In this document: positions 33,506 through 42,774 of the stretch, piece after piece
Position numbering within the stretch: position 1 is the first letter of the stretch
Layout of the letters: every line of letters begins with the position of its first letter
Assembly (NCBI GenBank): GCA_947628615.1
Contig: CANRAO010000001.1
Coordinates: 62,001-126,000 of the forward strand
Length of the DNA stretch: 64,000 bases
DNA from: an uncultured Clostridia bacterium
GTDB taxonomy: Bacteria > Bacillota > Clostridia > Oscillospirales > Ruminococcaceae
Reading direction: 5' to 3'
Notes under the pieces: model-generated
What the model was told of the DNA's origin: nothing
Database searches by the model: none
Seen by the model: only the letters and a program-made list of their open reading frames with translations
Program-made: the position numbers and the translations under genes

Positions 33506-34561
33506 AGAAAAATATCTTTTGGACAAATGGTTATAATTCTTTTCTTATCAAGAATTTTTTATACCATGACATTTATACCCTTTATGTATAGTGATGTTAC
33601 CTGTCAGATAATAGGCTTTTCAATTTGTACAGCTATAGAGTGTCTGGCGGTTATACCTATGATCGTATTATATAAAAAGCATCCGGATAAAAATATATGT
33701 CAGGTGATATATGAAAAATCAAAGCTTCTGGGAATACTGACTTGTGTTGTTTTTGCACTTGCAGCCGTATTGGTTATTAATCGTCTGTTCAGATACTTCG
33801 GTTATTTTGTATATGCAACTTTTCCCGACTTTTTGCCGACGTGGCTTGTGATAGGAGCAGTTGCAGCAGTATCTTTTTATGCCGCTTTTCAGGGAATTGA
33901 GGCAATTGCAAGAAGTGCCGGAATAACCTTTGCTTTTTTCGGGCTTTCCTTTATAATTGTTATTTTGGCTCTTTTGGGTAAAATGTCGTTTAGCAATGTT
34001 ATTTACGACTATCCCAAATTTGACGATATATTGCATGAGATCTATTATGAGCTGTCAAAGTTCAGCGAGCTTTTGCTGTTTCCGATTTTATACCCGTATG
34101 TAAAAGAAAAGGCGGGCAAGAGCGTCTATGGTGCGTTGGCGTTAAAGCTGATTTTTGTCTATGTAATAACCACAGTATGTGTGCTCACTTTAGGCAGCTT
34201 TTTGAACATCAGCAAATTCCCGTTCTTTGATTTGGGAACCTACGCCGAAACCTTTATAATCGAAAGACTGGACGCATTTTTACTTCCGGCGTGGATCTTG
34301 GTTGCCTTTATAAAGACTTCACTGCTTCTGTTAGTTGGAAAAATTGCGTTGTCAACGGGATTTAAAAGAGTTAAATCAAATGTATTTCTGCTAGTTTTAA
34401 CAGTTGCCGCTTATGCTGTTTCTCTGCCTTCCGTTTTGCAGGAAAAGTGGAATATCGACGTTCTGGACAAGACTGTTATCACGATTTTTTTAATAGTACT
34501 GGGTGTATTGCTGCCTCTTGTTTTTTGCTTTGGAAAGGGTGATGAGAATGAAGCGGAATAG
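33503..34561 (+). CDS. gerAB: spore germination receptor subunit B, GerAB-type permease
   Basis: 352 aa, ten-helix APC-superfamily permease of the endospore germination family. ATG 33503 gives MRKISFGQMVIILFLSRIFY, the usual opening. The frame is open to ATG 33461 but that start has no ribosome site. Hydrophobic segments run throughout (for example FSICTAIECLAVIPMIVLY; LLGILTCVVFALAAVLVI; KLIFVYVITTVCVLTLGSF). It binds or conducts the germinant in the spore inner membrane. It starts 55 bp after gerAA and overlaps gerAC by 14 bp. Confidence 0.9.
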   Translation: MRKISFGQMVIILFLSRIFYTMTFIPFMYSDVTCQIIGFSICTAIECLAVIPMIVLYKKHPDKNICQVIYEKSKLLGILTCVVFALAAVLVINRLFRYFGYFVYATFPDFLPTWLVIGAVAAVSFYAAFQGIEAIARSAGITFAFFGLSFIIVILALLGKMSFSNVIYDYPKFDDILHEIYYELSKFSELLLFPILYPYVKEKAGKSVYGALALKLIFVYVITTVCVLTLGSFLNISKFPFFDLGTYAETFIIERLDAFLLPAWILVAFIKTSLLLLVGKIALSTGFKRVKSNVFLLVLTVAAYAVSLPSVLQEKWNIDVLDKTVITIFLIVLGVLLPLVFCFGKGDENEAE

Positions 34562-35864
34562 AGTATGTCTGAAAAAACTTTTGATAATTCCTGTTTGCGT
34601 ATTATTCATTTTCAGTTTAAGCTCGTGCAATGCAACAGGAAAATATGAAAAAAGAGATATTGATGAAAAGATCATCGTTCATGCTCTGGGAATAGATATG
34701 ACAAAAGAGGGCAAATTTGAAGTCACGCTGCAAATGCTTGTACAGCAGGGTTCGGGTTCTAATACGCCTATAGATCCGTCTAAATCAAACAGTGCAACTG
34801 TTTCACAAGTCGCAGAGACCATTCCTGCGGCTATCGAACAATGTGAGACCGACTTGGGTAAAAAAGCATTTTTAGGTCATTCCGAGCTGATTTTGCTAGG
34901 CAAAAGCGTAACCGACTTAAACCCTATTCTGGATTATTTCATAAATGCCGAAGGAATTTCTTTGGGAACGTTTATGGCTTATACAGATATTACGGCAAAA
35001 GAAATTCTGAATATAAAGGTAACAAGCGGAACATATTCTGCGGAGGTTTTAAAGGAGATATTTGAAGAATCCCAAAAGAACGGAACAAGCACCGAGTGCG
35101 AGCTTATAAGGCATATAGACAATATCGAGAACACAAACGGTACTACCGTTATGCCTATCATAAAGAAAATCAAGAATGATAAAAAGTCTTCAAATGAAAA
35201 AGAAGACGCAAGCTCTGATATAAAATTCGGAGAAACTGAAAGTGACAAGAGTAAAAATAAATCAGGCAATGAAGAGGTCGGCGGCGGTAGTTCAGGATCG
35301 GAGAGCAGCTCTCAATCTGAAGGAGGCGGCTCAGGCGGCGAAGAATCAGGTTCAGGCGGAGGAAGTTCGGAGGAAGCCGAAGTAACAGCATTTTATATAG
35401 ACGGAGCGGTAATTGTCAAGGATAAAAAGCCAAAGAGCGTTATGTCAAGAGATGAGGTCATAGGCTTGTCATTTTTGAATAACGGGGTCGCAGAGCAGAC
35501 AATTGACGCAAAGATGGGGGATACTCTTACTTCGGTAAGTGCAGCAAGCGTTAAGAAGCAAACCGGCGTAAGCATGAAAAATGACAGAATTGTTATAGAT
35601 GTAAATTTAACAATTGCGTATGAGTTTAATAAAACATTTTCAGATAAGGAACAAAAAGAGGTTGGACAAAAAGCTGCGGAGCGTATTCACTCACTGTGCC
35701 AAGAGGCGATTGACAAGGCTTTAAAGGAGGATAATGCTGATATTTTTGAAATTCACTCTCTGCTGAACCACAACGATTACTCTGTATATGAGGAGTATAA
35801 GAAAAACCCTGAGGAAATTTTAAAAAGAGTTGATATAAATGTAAGCATCAATCCTCAAATATAG
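34548..35864 (+). CDS. gerAC: spore germination lipoprotein, Ger(x)C family
   Basis: 438 aa from ATG 34548 (AAAGGG 8 bases upstream). Lipoprotein signal with lipobox SLSSC (Cys at about 25). The Ger(x)C fold is visible before and after an insert: EKIIVHALGIDMTKEGKFEV and KAFLGHSELILLGKS upstream, GVSMKNDRIVIDVNLTIAYE and a C-terminal helical part downstream. The insert (about residues 210-285) is Ser/Gly/Glu-rich low complexity and makes the protein longer than the usual 370-400 aa. It overlaps gerAB by 14 bp. Confidence 0.9.
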   Translation: MKRNRVCLKKLLIIPVCVLFIFSLSSCNATGKYEKRDIDEKIIVHALGIDMTKEGKFEVTLQMLVQQGSGSNTPIDPSKSNSATVSQVAETIPAAIEQCETDLGKKAFLGHSELILLGKSVTDLNPILDYFINAEGISLGTFMAYTDITAKEILNIKVTSGTYSAEVLKEIFEESQKNGTSTECELIRHIDNIENTNGTTVMPIIKKIKNDKKSSNEKEDASSDIKFGETESDKSKNKSGNEEVGGGSSGSESSSQSEGGGSGGEESGSGGGSSEEAEVTAFYIDGAVIVKDKKPKSVMSRDEVIGLSFLNNGVAEQTIDAKMGDTLTSVSAASVKKQTGVSMKNDRIVIDVNLTIAYEFNKTFSDKEQKEVGQKAAERIHSLCQEAIDKALKEDNADIFEIHSLLNHNDYSVYEEYKKNPEEILKRVDINVSINPQI

Positions 35865-35929
35865 TTTGCATTTTTATGGGGAATATGGTATACTTTTTTT
35901 ATCTATTATGGTAAAGGGAGCTGTACTGA

Positions 35930-36283
35930 GTGATAAAATTTGAAAATCATATTGGCGAAATTCATATTTCAAATAAATATTTAGTTTCTCTTATTGGAAA
36001 TACAGCGACGAATTGTTTCGGCGTTGTAGGAATGAACACATTCGGACCAAGACAGAGAATAAGCTCTCTTTTTAAAAAAGAACAATCCCTGGAAAACGGA
36101 GTTATTATTCACCAGACTAAAAATAACGAACTTATTATTGATTTGCACATAACTGTTTCATACGGGGTGAACGTTTCAACAGTCGTAGAAAGCATTATGG
36201 AAAAGGTGCAGTATACCGTAGAGACTGAGGCGGCGGTTAAGGTTGCAAAAATTAATGTTTTTGTCGATGAGATGCAGTCTTAA
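35930..36283 (+). CDS. Asp23/Gls24 family protein
   Basis: 117 aa from GTG 35930, AAAGGGAG 10 bases upstream. Compact Asp23 domain: GEIHISNKYLVSLIGNTATN at the start, IDLHITVSYGVNVSTVVESI in the middle and VAKINVFVDEM at the end. Usually an envelope-stress or fatty-acid-metabolism accessory protein. It sits 18 bp before the DAK-domain gene, the standard asp23-yloV/fakA pairing. Confidence 0.92.
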   Translation: MIKFENHIGEIHISNKYLVSLIGNTATNCFGVVGMNTFGPRQRISSLFKKEQSLENGVIIHQTKNNELIIDLHITVSYGVNVSTVVESIMEKVQYTVETEAAVKVAKINVFVDEMQS

Positions 36284-36300
36284 CTAAGGGGGACAGTTTT

Positions 36301-37938
36301 GTGATTGATGGTAAAACACTTCGGGACGCTTTTATCAGCGCTGCAAACAGTATAACAAATCAGAAAACAGCCGTTGATGAGCTTAATGTATTTCCTGTTC
36401 CAGACGGAGATACGGGAACAAATATGTCTATGACAATGGGGAATGCTCTTATTGTGCTGGAAAGAATGCGTGACGACGTTACTGTAAGCGAGGTGGCAGA
36501 GCAGACTGCTTCTGCCTTGCTCAGAGGCGCAAGAGGAAATTCAGGAGTAATTTTGTCTTTGATTTTCAGAGGCTTTGCAAAGGGTTTCAGCGGCAAAAAG
36601 GAAGCCTCGATAAGTGATTTTGTTTCGGCAATTGACCAAGGAGTTTCGGGTGCGTATAAATCTATAATGAAGCCTACTGAAGGTACGATCTTAACAGTAG
36701 TAAGGCTTGCAAGCGAAAGAGCTGCTGCTGTTTCTGTTTTGGCAAAAGACGAGGTATCTCTTTGGGAAGAGGTCTGCTCATCGGCAGGAAAAGCACTTGA
36801 GAATACGCCGAATTTACTTCCTGCACTAAAAAAAGCCGGTGTTGTTGACGCAGGCGGTAAAGGTCTTCTTATTATATTTGAAGCTATGTTAAACGTCTTT
36901 AAGGGCGGTGAGACCGTAAAGCCTGACGTTCCCTCAGAAAAGAAAACGGTTACGATTGACACGTTTTCATCGACGGTAGGTGATTTTGACGAGGAGATAA
37001 ACTTTACCTACTGTACCGAAATGCTTATCAATAAAGCAAGCGGCAGCGACGACTGTTCAAAGCTGAGAGCGTATTTAGAAACAATTGGTGACTGCGTTGT
37101 TGTAGTTGACGATGATGATATTATAAAGGTTCACGTTCATACAAACCACCCCGGCAAGGTTATTGAAAGGGCGCTTAAATTCGGAACTATAAATCTTCCT
37201 AAGATAGAGAATATGAAAATGCAGCACGAACAGCGTATAATCGACGCTAAGGTTCCCGAAACCAAGCCTGTTAAGCCGATAAAGGAATACGGATTTGTGG
37301 CTGTGGCGGCGGGTCACGGAGTTGAGGCTCTGTTTGAGGACGTCGGCGTGGACTGCATTGTAAGAGGCGGACAAACTATGAACCCGTCAACGGAAGATAT
37401 TTTGGCGGCTATCAATAAATGTCCGGCAGAAATAGTTTTTGTACTTCCTAACAACAAGAACATCATTATGTCGGCTGAGCAGGCAGGAAAACTCGCAGAC
37501 AGAAAAGTTTGCGTACTCCAGACGAGGACGATACCGCAGGGTATGAGTGCTATGCTTGCTTTTGACGATGTGGCTGACTTTGAAACTAACAGACTTGAAA
37601 TGACACATGCACTCGAGAGGGTATCAACGGGTCAGATAACTTATGCAGCCCGCGACAGCGATTATGAGGGTCATAAGATAAAGAAAAACGAAATTCTGGC
37701 TCTTGAGAACGGCAAGCTCTCTTTTGTGGACAAAGATGTTTCAAAATCGGCGTTCAAGCTGATAAAGAAGCTGGTTAAGGGAGACACTTCGTATATTACT
37801 ATAATTCAGGGAAGCGATGTTTCAGACGAGGACGCAAAAGCCTTGAAGGAGCAGGTCGAGAGCAAATATCAAAACACCGAAGTTCTATTGATAAACGGCG
37901 GACAGCCTGTTTATTATTACATTCTGTCTGCGGAATAA
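36301..37938 (+). CDS. DAK2 domain kinase-like protein (YloV/FakA family)
   Basis: 545 aa from GTG 36301. The N-terminal DhaL/DAK2 ATP-binding domain has VFPVPDGDTGTNMSMTM (about 27-43) with the metal-binding aspartates, and ARGNSGVILSLIFRGFAKG (about 79-97). The C-terminal half is the FakA-type region (CTEMLINKASGSDDCSKLRA; VAAGHGVEALFEDVGVDCIV). FakA phosphorylates fatty acids bound to FakB (DegV family) for lipid synthesis. No DegV gene is adjacent. Follows asp23 and precedes purB by 27 bp. Confidence 0.92.
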   Translation: MIDGKTLRDAFISAANSITNQKTAVDELNVFPVPDGDTGTNMSMTMGNALIVLERMRDDVTVSEVAEQTASALLRGARGNSGVILSLIFRGFAKGFSGKKEASISDFVSAIDQGVSGAYKSIMKPTEGTILTVVRLASERAAAVSVLAKDEVSLWEEVCSSAGKALENTPNLLPALKKAGVVDAGGKGLLIIFEAMLNVFKGGETVKPDVPSEKKTVTIDTFSSTVGDFDEEINFTYCTEMLINKASGSDDCSKLRAYLETIGDCVVVVDDDDIIKVHVHTNHPGKVIERALKFGTINLPKIENMKMQHEQRIIDAKVPETKPVKPIKEYGFVAVAAGHGVEALFEDVGVDCIVRGGQTMNPSTEDILAAINKCPAEIVFVLPNNKNIIMSAEQAGKLADRKVCVLQTRTIPQGMSAMLAFDDVADFETNRLEMTHALERVSTGQITYAARDSDYEGHKIKKNEILALENGKLSFVDKDVSKSAFKLIKKLVKGDTSYITIIQGSDVSDEDAKALKEQVESKYQNTEVLLINGGQPVYYYILSAE

Positions 37939-37965
37939 TAAAGTATAACAGAAAGGAAAAATAAT

Positions 37966-39393
37966 ATGACAAATAGCTATGAAAGTCCGTTTTGCACAAG
38001 ATATGCAAGTAAGGAAATGCAGTATATTTTTTCGGCTGATAAGAAATTCACAACATGGAGAAAGCTATGGGTTGCTCTTGCAAGAGCAGAGATGAAACTG
38101 GGATTACCCGTTACGCAGGAGCAGGTAGACGAGCTTGAGGCTAATATTGATAACATAGATTATGAGTGTGCCGCAGAGCGTGAAAAACTTGTTCGCCACG
38201 ACGTTATGGCACACGTTTATACATACGGCAAGGCTTGCCCGAATGCAAAGGGAATAATTCATCTTGGAGCCACATCTTGTTATGTAGGCGATAACACCGA
38301 TATTATTGTTATGCGTGACGCACTTAATGTTGTAAAAAGAAAGCTTGTGGGGGTTATCGGTCAGCTTGCTGAATTTGCGGAAAAGTATAAAGCTCTGCCC
38401 TGTCTTGCTTATACTCATCTTCAGCCTGCACAGCTTACTACAGTAGGTAAAAGAGCGACTCTTTGGTGCAACGAGCTTTTGATGGATCTTCAGGAAATTG
38501 ATTTTAGACTGCAAAACCTAAAGCTTTTAGGCTCAAAGGGAACAACAGGCACACAGGCGTCTTTTATGGAGCTTTTTGAGGGCGATACCGAAAAGATCAG
38601 GGAGCTTGAGAGAATGATAGCTGAGGAAATGGGATTTGACGGAGTTGTACCTGTTTCGGGGCAGACATACTCAAGAAAGGTCGATTCGGCAATCGTTTCA
38701 ACGCTGTCTGGAATTGCCCAGAGCTGTATGAAGTTTTCAAACGATATACGAATTCTCCAGAGTTTTAAAGAGATCGAGGAGCCGTTTGAAAAGAATCAGA
38801 TAGGCTCGTCGGCAATGGCTTATAAAAGAAACCCTATGCGATGTGAGAGAATAACTTCTCTTTCGAGATATATAATTTCTGATATGCTGAACCCTGCATT
38901 TACGGCGGGCACACAGTGGTTTGAAAGAACTCTTGACGATTCGGCTAACAAGAGAATCTCTGTTGCGGAGGCGTTTTTGGGTGTTGACGCAGTGCTTAAC
39001 ATTATGCTCAATGTAACAGACGGACTTGTAGTTCACGAGAAGATTATCGAAAAACGTGTTATGGCGGAGCTTCCGTTTATGGCAACGGAAAACATAATGA
39101 TGGACGCTGTTAAAAAGGGCGGAGACCGCCAGGTACTGCATGAGAGAATTCGAGAATATTCAATGAAAGCAGGTTCAAGGGTAAAAGACGAGGGTCTTGA
39201 CAATAATTTGTGCGAGCTTATTTTAAACGACCCGATGTTTATGATCTCAAAAGAGGAAATGGACGGCATAATGAAGCCTGAAAACTTTATTGGAAGAAGC
39301 GTCTCTCAGGTTAACGAGTTTATAGAAAACTGCGTAAAGCCTGTTCTGGATAAAAACAATTTCAAGCACGAGAGCGTAGAAATAAATGTTTAG
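37966..39393 (+). CDS. purB: adenylosuccinate lyase
   Basis: 475 aa, of the longer PurB type. Family marks are RHDVMAHVYTYGKACPNAKG (about 66-85), IHLGATSCYVGDNTD (about 87-101), TVGKRATLWCNELLMDLQ, and the signature GSSAMAYKRNPMRCERI (about 283-299). It cleaves SAICAR to AICAR and adenylosuccinate to AMP, in purine synthesis. GAAAGGA precedes the ATG. Immediately after the stop begins a heptanucleotide repeat tract. Confidence 0.97.
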   Translation: MTNSYESPFCTRYASKEMQYIFSADKKFTTWRKLWVALARAEMKLGLPVTQEQVDELEANIDNIDYECAAEREKLVRHDVMAHVYTYGKACPNAKGIIHLGATSCYVGDNTDIIVMRDALNVVKRKLVGVIGQLAEFAEKYKALPCLAYTHLQPAQLTTVGKRATLWCNELLMDLQEIDFRLQNLKLLGSKGTTGTQASFMELFEGDTEKIRELERMIAEEMGFDGVVPVSGQTYSRKVDSAIVSTLSGIAQSCMKFSNDIRILQSFKEIEEPFEKNQIGSSAMAYKRNPMRCERITSLSRYIISDMLNPAFTAGTQWFERTLDDSANKRISVAEAFLGVDAVLNIMLNVTDGLVVHEKIIEKRVMAELPFMATENIMMDAVKKGGDRQVLHERIREYSMKAGSRVKDEGLDNNLCELILNDPMFMISKEEMDGIMKPENFIGRSVSQVNEFIENCVKPVLDKNNFKHESVEINV

Positions 39394-39395
39394 TT

Positions 39396-39432
39396 ACTAG
39401 AAACAAGAGGCTAGGAACAAGAAAGAAGCTGA
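39396..39432. repeat. heptanucleotide repeat tract, locus 2
   Basis: Short tract in the gap after purB: CTAGAAA, CAAGAGG, CTAGGAA, CAAGAAA, GAAGCTG. Same 7-base unit family as 4483-4552 and 59892-60120. It supplies or replaces the ribosome site region of the next small gene. Confidence 0.6.
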
Positions 39433-39438
39433 GTGAAT

Positions 39439-39708
39439 ATGTCAAAGCAAAAGATAATATATATAATTGCCGGAGCGGCTTGCTCGGCATTGACTATTCT
39501 GATGATAGTGCTTGTTGCAACAGGCTGGGGAAGCGTTGCGCTTGTTATCGGACCGTTTGCTTTTGCGGTAGCGTTTTTTGCGAGTGCGGCATCTATTAAG
39601 ACACCTGCACAGAAAAAGAAAATAGAAGAAATGAACAAACAGAAAAAAAGACTTGCTAAGAAAAAGCAAGAAGAAGAGGAGTATGTATCACCGTTTTTCA
39701 GAGATTAA
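39439..39708 (+). CDS. small two-span membrane protein
   Basis: 89 aa from ATG 39439 (GTG 39433 is an alternative; both lack a strong ribosome site because the repeat tract precedes them). Two membrane segments (about 6-25, IIYIIAGAACSALTILMIVL; about 30-52, GSVALVIGPFAFAVAFFASA) are followed by a highly charged coiled tail (KIEEMNKQKKRLAKKKQEEE) and VSPFFRD. I do not recognise it. Confidence 0.6.
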   Translation: MSKQKIIYIIAGAACSALTILMIVLVATGWGSVALVIGPFAFAVAFFASAASIKTPAQKKKIEEMNKQKKRLAKKKQEEEEYVSPFFRD

Positions 39709-39751
39709 ACATTGAAAAACAATTTAAAGATAAGAAAGGAAATAAAATAAT

Positions 39752-41020
39752 ATGAAAATTGAAACACAATGTCTTCACGAAGGTTACACCCCTAAAAACG
39801 GAGAGCCGAGAGTTGTACCGATAGTGCAAAGCACTACATATGTATATGATTCCACAAAGGCAGTAGGCGATGTATTTGACGATCCTACGCTCAGTCTTAT
39901 ATACTCAAGGTTTGAGAACCCTACCACAGACGCAATTGAAAAGAAAATTGCCGCACTTGAGGGCGGTGTTGCCGCAATGTGTACATCCAGCGGTCAGGCG
40001 GCGTCTCTTATTTCTATTTTAAATCTTTGCTCGGCAGGAGACAGCTTTATTGCGGCTTCAACTATTTACGGCGGAACAATAAATCTTTTTGCGGTAACTC
40101 TTAAAAAGCTGGGGATAGAGTGCATTTTTGTAAATCCTGACGCTTCAGACGATGAGCTCCGCAAGGCGTTTAAGCCGAACACCAAGTGCGTTTTCGGCGA
40201 AACAATTGCCAACCCTGCACTTACGGTTCTGGATATTGAAAAATTTGCAAAAATTGCTCATGAAAAGGGTGTTCCACTGATAGTAGACAACACCTTTGCA
40301 ACACCTGTTTTGTGCCGTCCGATCGAGTGGGGAGCAGATATTGTTATCCATTCGACGAGCAAGTATATGGATGGTCATGCAGTTCAAGTCGGTGGAGTTA
40401 TTGTGGACAGCGGTAAGTTCGATTTCACAAACGGGAACTTCCCTGATTTCACTGAGCCTGACGAGAGCTATCATGGGGTCGTTTATACGAGAGACTATGC
40501 TTTTGCACCGTTTATTGTAAAGGCGAGAATGCAGCTTATGAGAGACTTCGGTTGTTATCCTGCGGCTAATTCGTCTTTCCTTTTAAATCTCGGGCTTGAA
40601 ACCTTAGCTGTGAGAATGAAACAGTATTGCGAAAACGCATTAAAGATCGCGAAGTTCTTTAAGGAGCAGGATAAAATAGAAGAAGTTATCTATCCGTCGT
40701 TAGAGGGCGATAAATATTATGAGCTTGCGAAAAAATATGTTCCGATGGGTTCAAGCGGAGTAATTTCAATCGTTGTAAAGGGCGGAAGAGATAACGCTAT
40801 AAAGTTTATGGACGCACTTGAACTTGCTTCTAACGAGGTTCACGTTGCCGATATAAGAACCTGCGTTTTGCACCCTGCGTCTGCTACTCACAGACAGCTG
40901 ACAGACGAACAGCTTGTTGCAGCAGGTATTAATGGAGGAATGATAAGATTTTCCTGCGGTCTTGAGAATGTTGATGATATTATCGCCGACATTCAAAAGG
41001 GCTTGGACGCTATAGATTAA
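39752..41020 (+). CDS. metY: O-acetylhomoserine sulfhydrylase-type PLP enzyme
   Basis: 422 aa, Cys/Met-metabolism PLP family. Seen: PIVQSTTYVYDSTKAVGDVF at the start, YSRFENPTTDAIEKKIAALE (about 50-69), CTSSGQAASLISIL (about 75-88), VDNTFATPVLCRPIEWGADI (about 180-199) and the PLP lysine in IHSTSKYMDGH (about 200-210). The long form, with GNFPDFTEPDESYHGVVY after the lysine, is typical of O-acetylhomoserine aminocarboxypropyltransferase rather than cystathionine enzymes. It makes homocysteine or methionine precursors. GAAAGGA site upstream; terminator downstream. Confidence 0.92.
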   Translation: MKIETQCLHEGYTPKNGEPRVVPIVQSTTYVYDSTKAVGDVFDDPTLSLIYSRFENPTTDAIEKKIAALEGGVAAMCTSSGQAASLISILNLCSAGDSFIAASTIYGGTINLFAVTLKKLGIECIFVNPDASDDELRKAFKPNTKCVFGETIANPALTVLDIEKFAKIAHEKGVPLIVDNTFATPVLCRPIEWGADIVIHSTSKYMDGHAVQVGGVIVDSGKFDFTNGNFPDFTEPDESYHGVVYTRDYAFAPFIVKARMQLMRDFGCYPAANSSFLLNLGLETLAVRMKQYCENALKIAKFFKEQDKIEEVIYPSLEGDKYYELAKKYVPMGSSGVISIVVKGGRDNAIKFMDALELASNEVHVADIRTCVLHPASATHRQLTDEQLVAAGINGGMIRFSCGLENVDDIIADIQKGLDAID

Positions 41021-41032
41021 TATAAAAAAACA

Positions 41033-41058
41033 AAACTCAGGGTCTTCCTGAGTTTTTT
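41033..41058. terminator. bidirectional terminator between metY and sigF
   Basis: Arms AACTCAGG and CCTGAGTT with a 5-base loop, TTTTTTT on the right and AAAAAAAC on the left. It serves the converging metY and spoIIA transcripts. Confidence 0.85.
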
Positions 41059-41738
41059 TATGTCATTTTCTCACGCATGGACAAGAGCAGTTTTTTCTCT
41101 CGCCTTGAAACCTGGACCTGCGTCATATTGAGTATTTTTGCTGTTTCTGTTTGTGTTTTGTTCTGAAAATATCTGAGGTATAAGAGTTTTGCGTCTTTTC
41201 TGTCAAGTGACGACATAATTTGCCTGAGTGTTAAATTGTTTGTGATCTCCTCGTCAGGCGCGGAAACAGGAATATCTATCTCACATGAAGAGTCATCCTC
41301 ATAGCCTCCTGACGCAAGACTAAGCGGCGGAAGAGAAACATTAAGTGCCTCGACAACATCTTCTTCGGGAATATCTGCGAGTTTTGCGAGTTCTTCAATT
41401 GTCGGCTCTCTGCCCTTTGTGCGGATAAAGCGTTCTCTTATCTGAGTTATCTTGAGCGACAATTCTTTTAGACCCCTTGAAACCTTGATCGTTCCGCCGT
41501 CTCTGAAAAGTCTTTTTATTTCTCCCAGAATTACCGGAACAGCATAGGTTGAAAATTTCACGCCTCTTGTATCGTCAAAGCCCTTAGCCGCCTTTAAAAG
41601 ACCTATACAGCCTGCACTGTAAAGGTCATCGTAATCTATGCCCTTAGAACGAAATTTGTTCGCACACAGATGAACAAGACCTAAATTATCCTCTATAAAC
41701 TTTTTGTTGCTTTCAAGTCCAATCATCTTTATATACAT
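41058..41738 (-). CDS. sigF: RNA polymerase sporulation sigma factor SigF
   Basis: 226 aa, sigma-70 type lacking region 1. Region 2 includes GLVHLCANKFRSKGIDYDDL and GCIGLLKAAKGFDDTRGVKF, then STYAVPVILGEIKRLFRDGG. Region 3 holds ELSLKITQIRERFIRTKGRE, and region 4 ends with QTETAKILNMTQVQVSRREK. The call of SigF rather than SigG rests on its place behind spoIIAA and spoIIAB; the sequences are otherwise alike. It directs early forespore transcription. Confidence 0.93.
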   Translation of the reverse strand: MYIKMIGLESNKKFIEDNLGLVHLCANKFRSKGIDYDDLYSAGCIGLLKAAKGFDDTRGVKFSTYAVPVILGEIKRLFRDGGTIKVSRGLKELSLKITQIRERFIRTKGREPTIEELAKLADIPEEDVVEALNVSLPPLSLASGGYEDDSSCEIDIPVSAPDEEITNNLTLRQIMSSLDRKDAKLLYLRYFQNKTQTETAKILNMTQVQVSRREKKLLLSMREKMT

Positions 41739-41772
41739 TCCTGAATAAAAATTTTATGTATGCGGCTGATTT

Positions 41773-42228
41773 TTACTTATCCAGCTTTGTTCTCAGCTTT
41801 TTTGTTAGAATAACCGAAGTTCCTTTTCCTTCTTTACTTATCACCCTTAGCTTGTCCATAAAGCTCTCCATAACTGCAAATCCCAGACCTGCACGCTCCT
41901 CCTCAGGGGAGGTAGTAAAGAGAGGTTCCATTGCCTTTTTGACGTCGGGTATTCCGCAGCCGTGATCTTTTATTTTTATGTAAATTTTGTTATCATCATA
42001 AATTCTGGCGACGAGCTCTATCTTTCCTATTTCGTTTTTGTAAGCGTGTACTATTGAATTTGTCACCGCCTCTGAAACGGCGGTTTTTATATCTGAAATT
42101 TCATCGACTTGCGGATCAAGCTGAGACGCAAAGCCTGATACCGCAAGACGTGAAAACCTTTCGTTTTCCGAAAGACTGGGGAAACTGACTTTTATTTCAT
42201 TAATAACCTTTGCTTTCTTTTTTGTCAT
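41773..42228 (-). CDS. spoIIAB: anti-sigma F factor / serine kinase SpoIIAB
   Basis: 151 aa GHKL-fold kinase. N box EAVTNSIVHAYKN (about 49-61), G1 DHGCGIPDVKKAMEPLFTT (about 88-106), G2 EERAGLGFAVMESFMD (about 110-125), and a final GTSVILTKKL. It binds and inhibits SigF and phosphorylates SpoIIAA. An AAAGGAGA site lies in the end of spoIIAA, 4 bp upstream. Confidence 0.95.
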   Translation of the reverse strand: MTKKKAKVINEIKVSFPSLSENERFSRLAVSGFASQLDPQVDEISDIKTAVSEAVTNSIVHAYKNEIGKIELVARIYDDNKIYIKIKDHGCGIPDVKKAMEPLFTTSPEEERAGLGFAVMESFMDKLRVISKEGKGTSVILTKKLRTKLDK

Positions 42229-42232
42229 TATT

Positions 42233-42703
42233 TTATGTCTCCTTTTTTATGTTTTCGTCAGAATTATTATCTTTATCACTGCTGCCGCTCTGAACGCTGA
42301 TTTCTGCCGATTCTGCCTGAACAGAGAGTTTGTCAGAATTCTGGGCAGACTCCTTTGCCTTTTGCATTTCCGAAAGCGGAACATCTATGCTGACTATCTT
42401 AGCAAGCTTATTTATTCCCGCAACAAGCATTACCTTTTTTATAAGCGGAGGAGGATTTTGTATAAACACCTTTCCGCCCCTTTCACTTTGCAGTTTGTAT
42501 CTTCCCATAACCAGACCTATCCCTGAGCTGTCCATAAAATCAACCTTTGAAAAATCAAGATAAAGGTTGGTCGGGTTAAGTTTCTGAACATTTATGTCAA
42601 TTTCTTTTCTTATCTCTTTTGCACTGTGGTGGTCTATCTCTCCGCTTAAAAAAGCTGTGAGCTTTGACTTTTCTTCAACCTCATCATATATTTTAAGTCC
42701 CAA
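42233..42703 (-). CDS. spoIIAA: anti-sigma F factor antagonist SpoIIAA
   Basis: 156 aa from TTG 42703. STAS domain at about 8-108, with the phosphorylated serine motif DFMDSSGIGLVMGRYK (about 54-69). It relieves SpoIIAB inhibition of SigF when dephosphorylated. The last 45 residues (KESAQNSDKLSVQAESAEIS, then a Ser/Asp/Asn-rich end) are an acidic, low-complexity extension not present in the usual 116-aa protein. The Shine-Dalgarno (AAGGAAG) is about 14 bases from the TTG, a weak start. Confidence 0.92.
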   Translation of the reverse strand: MGLKIYDEVEEKSKLTAFLSGEIDHHSAKEIRKEIDINVQKLNPTNLYLDFSKVDFMDSSGIGLVMGRYKLQSERGGKVFIQNPPPLIKKVMLVAGINKLAKIVSIDVPLSEMQKAKESAQNSDKLSVQAESAEISVQSGSSDKDNNSDENIKKET

Positions 42704-42774
42704 GGTTTATTTCATCTTCCTTTCTTTTTGTTTAAGCTGTAAATCCTGTCCGAGTTACGTTCTGATAAAATAAT

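Noticed and set aside
42704..42760. SigH-like element (ACAGGATTT) upstream of spoIIAA
   Set aside because: The matching -10 would fall on the Shine-Dalgarno, leaving no room for a leader.
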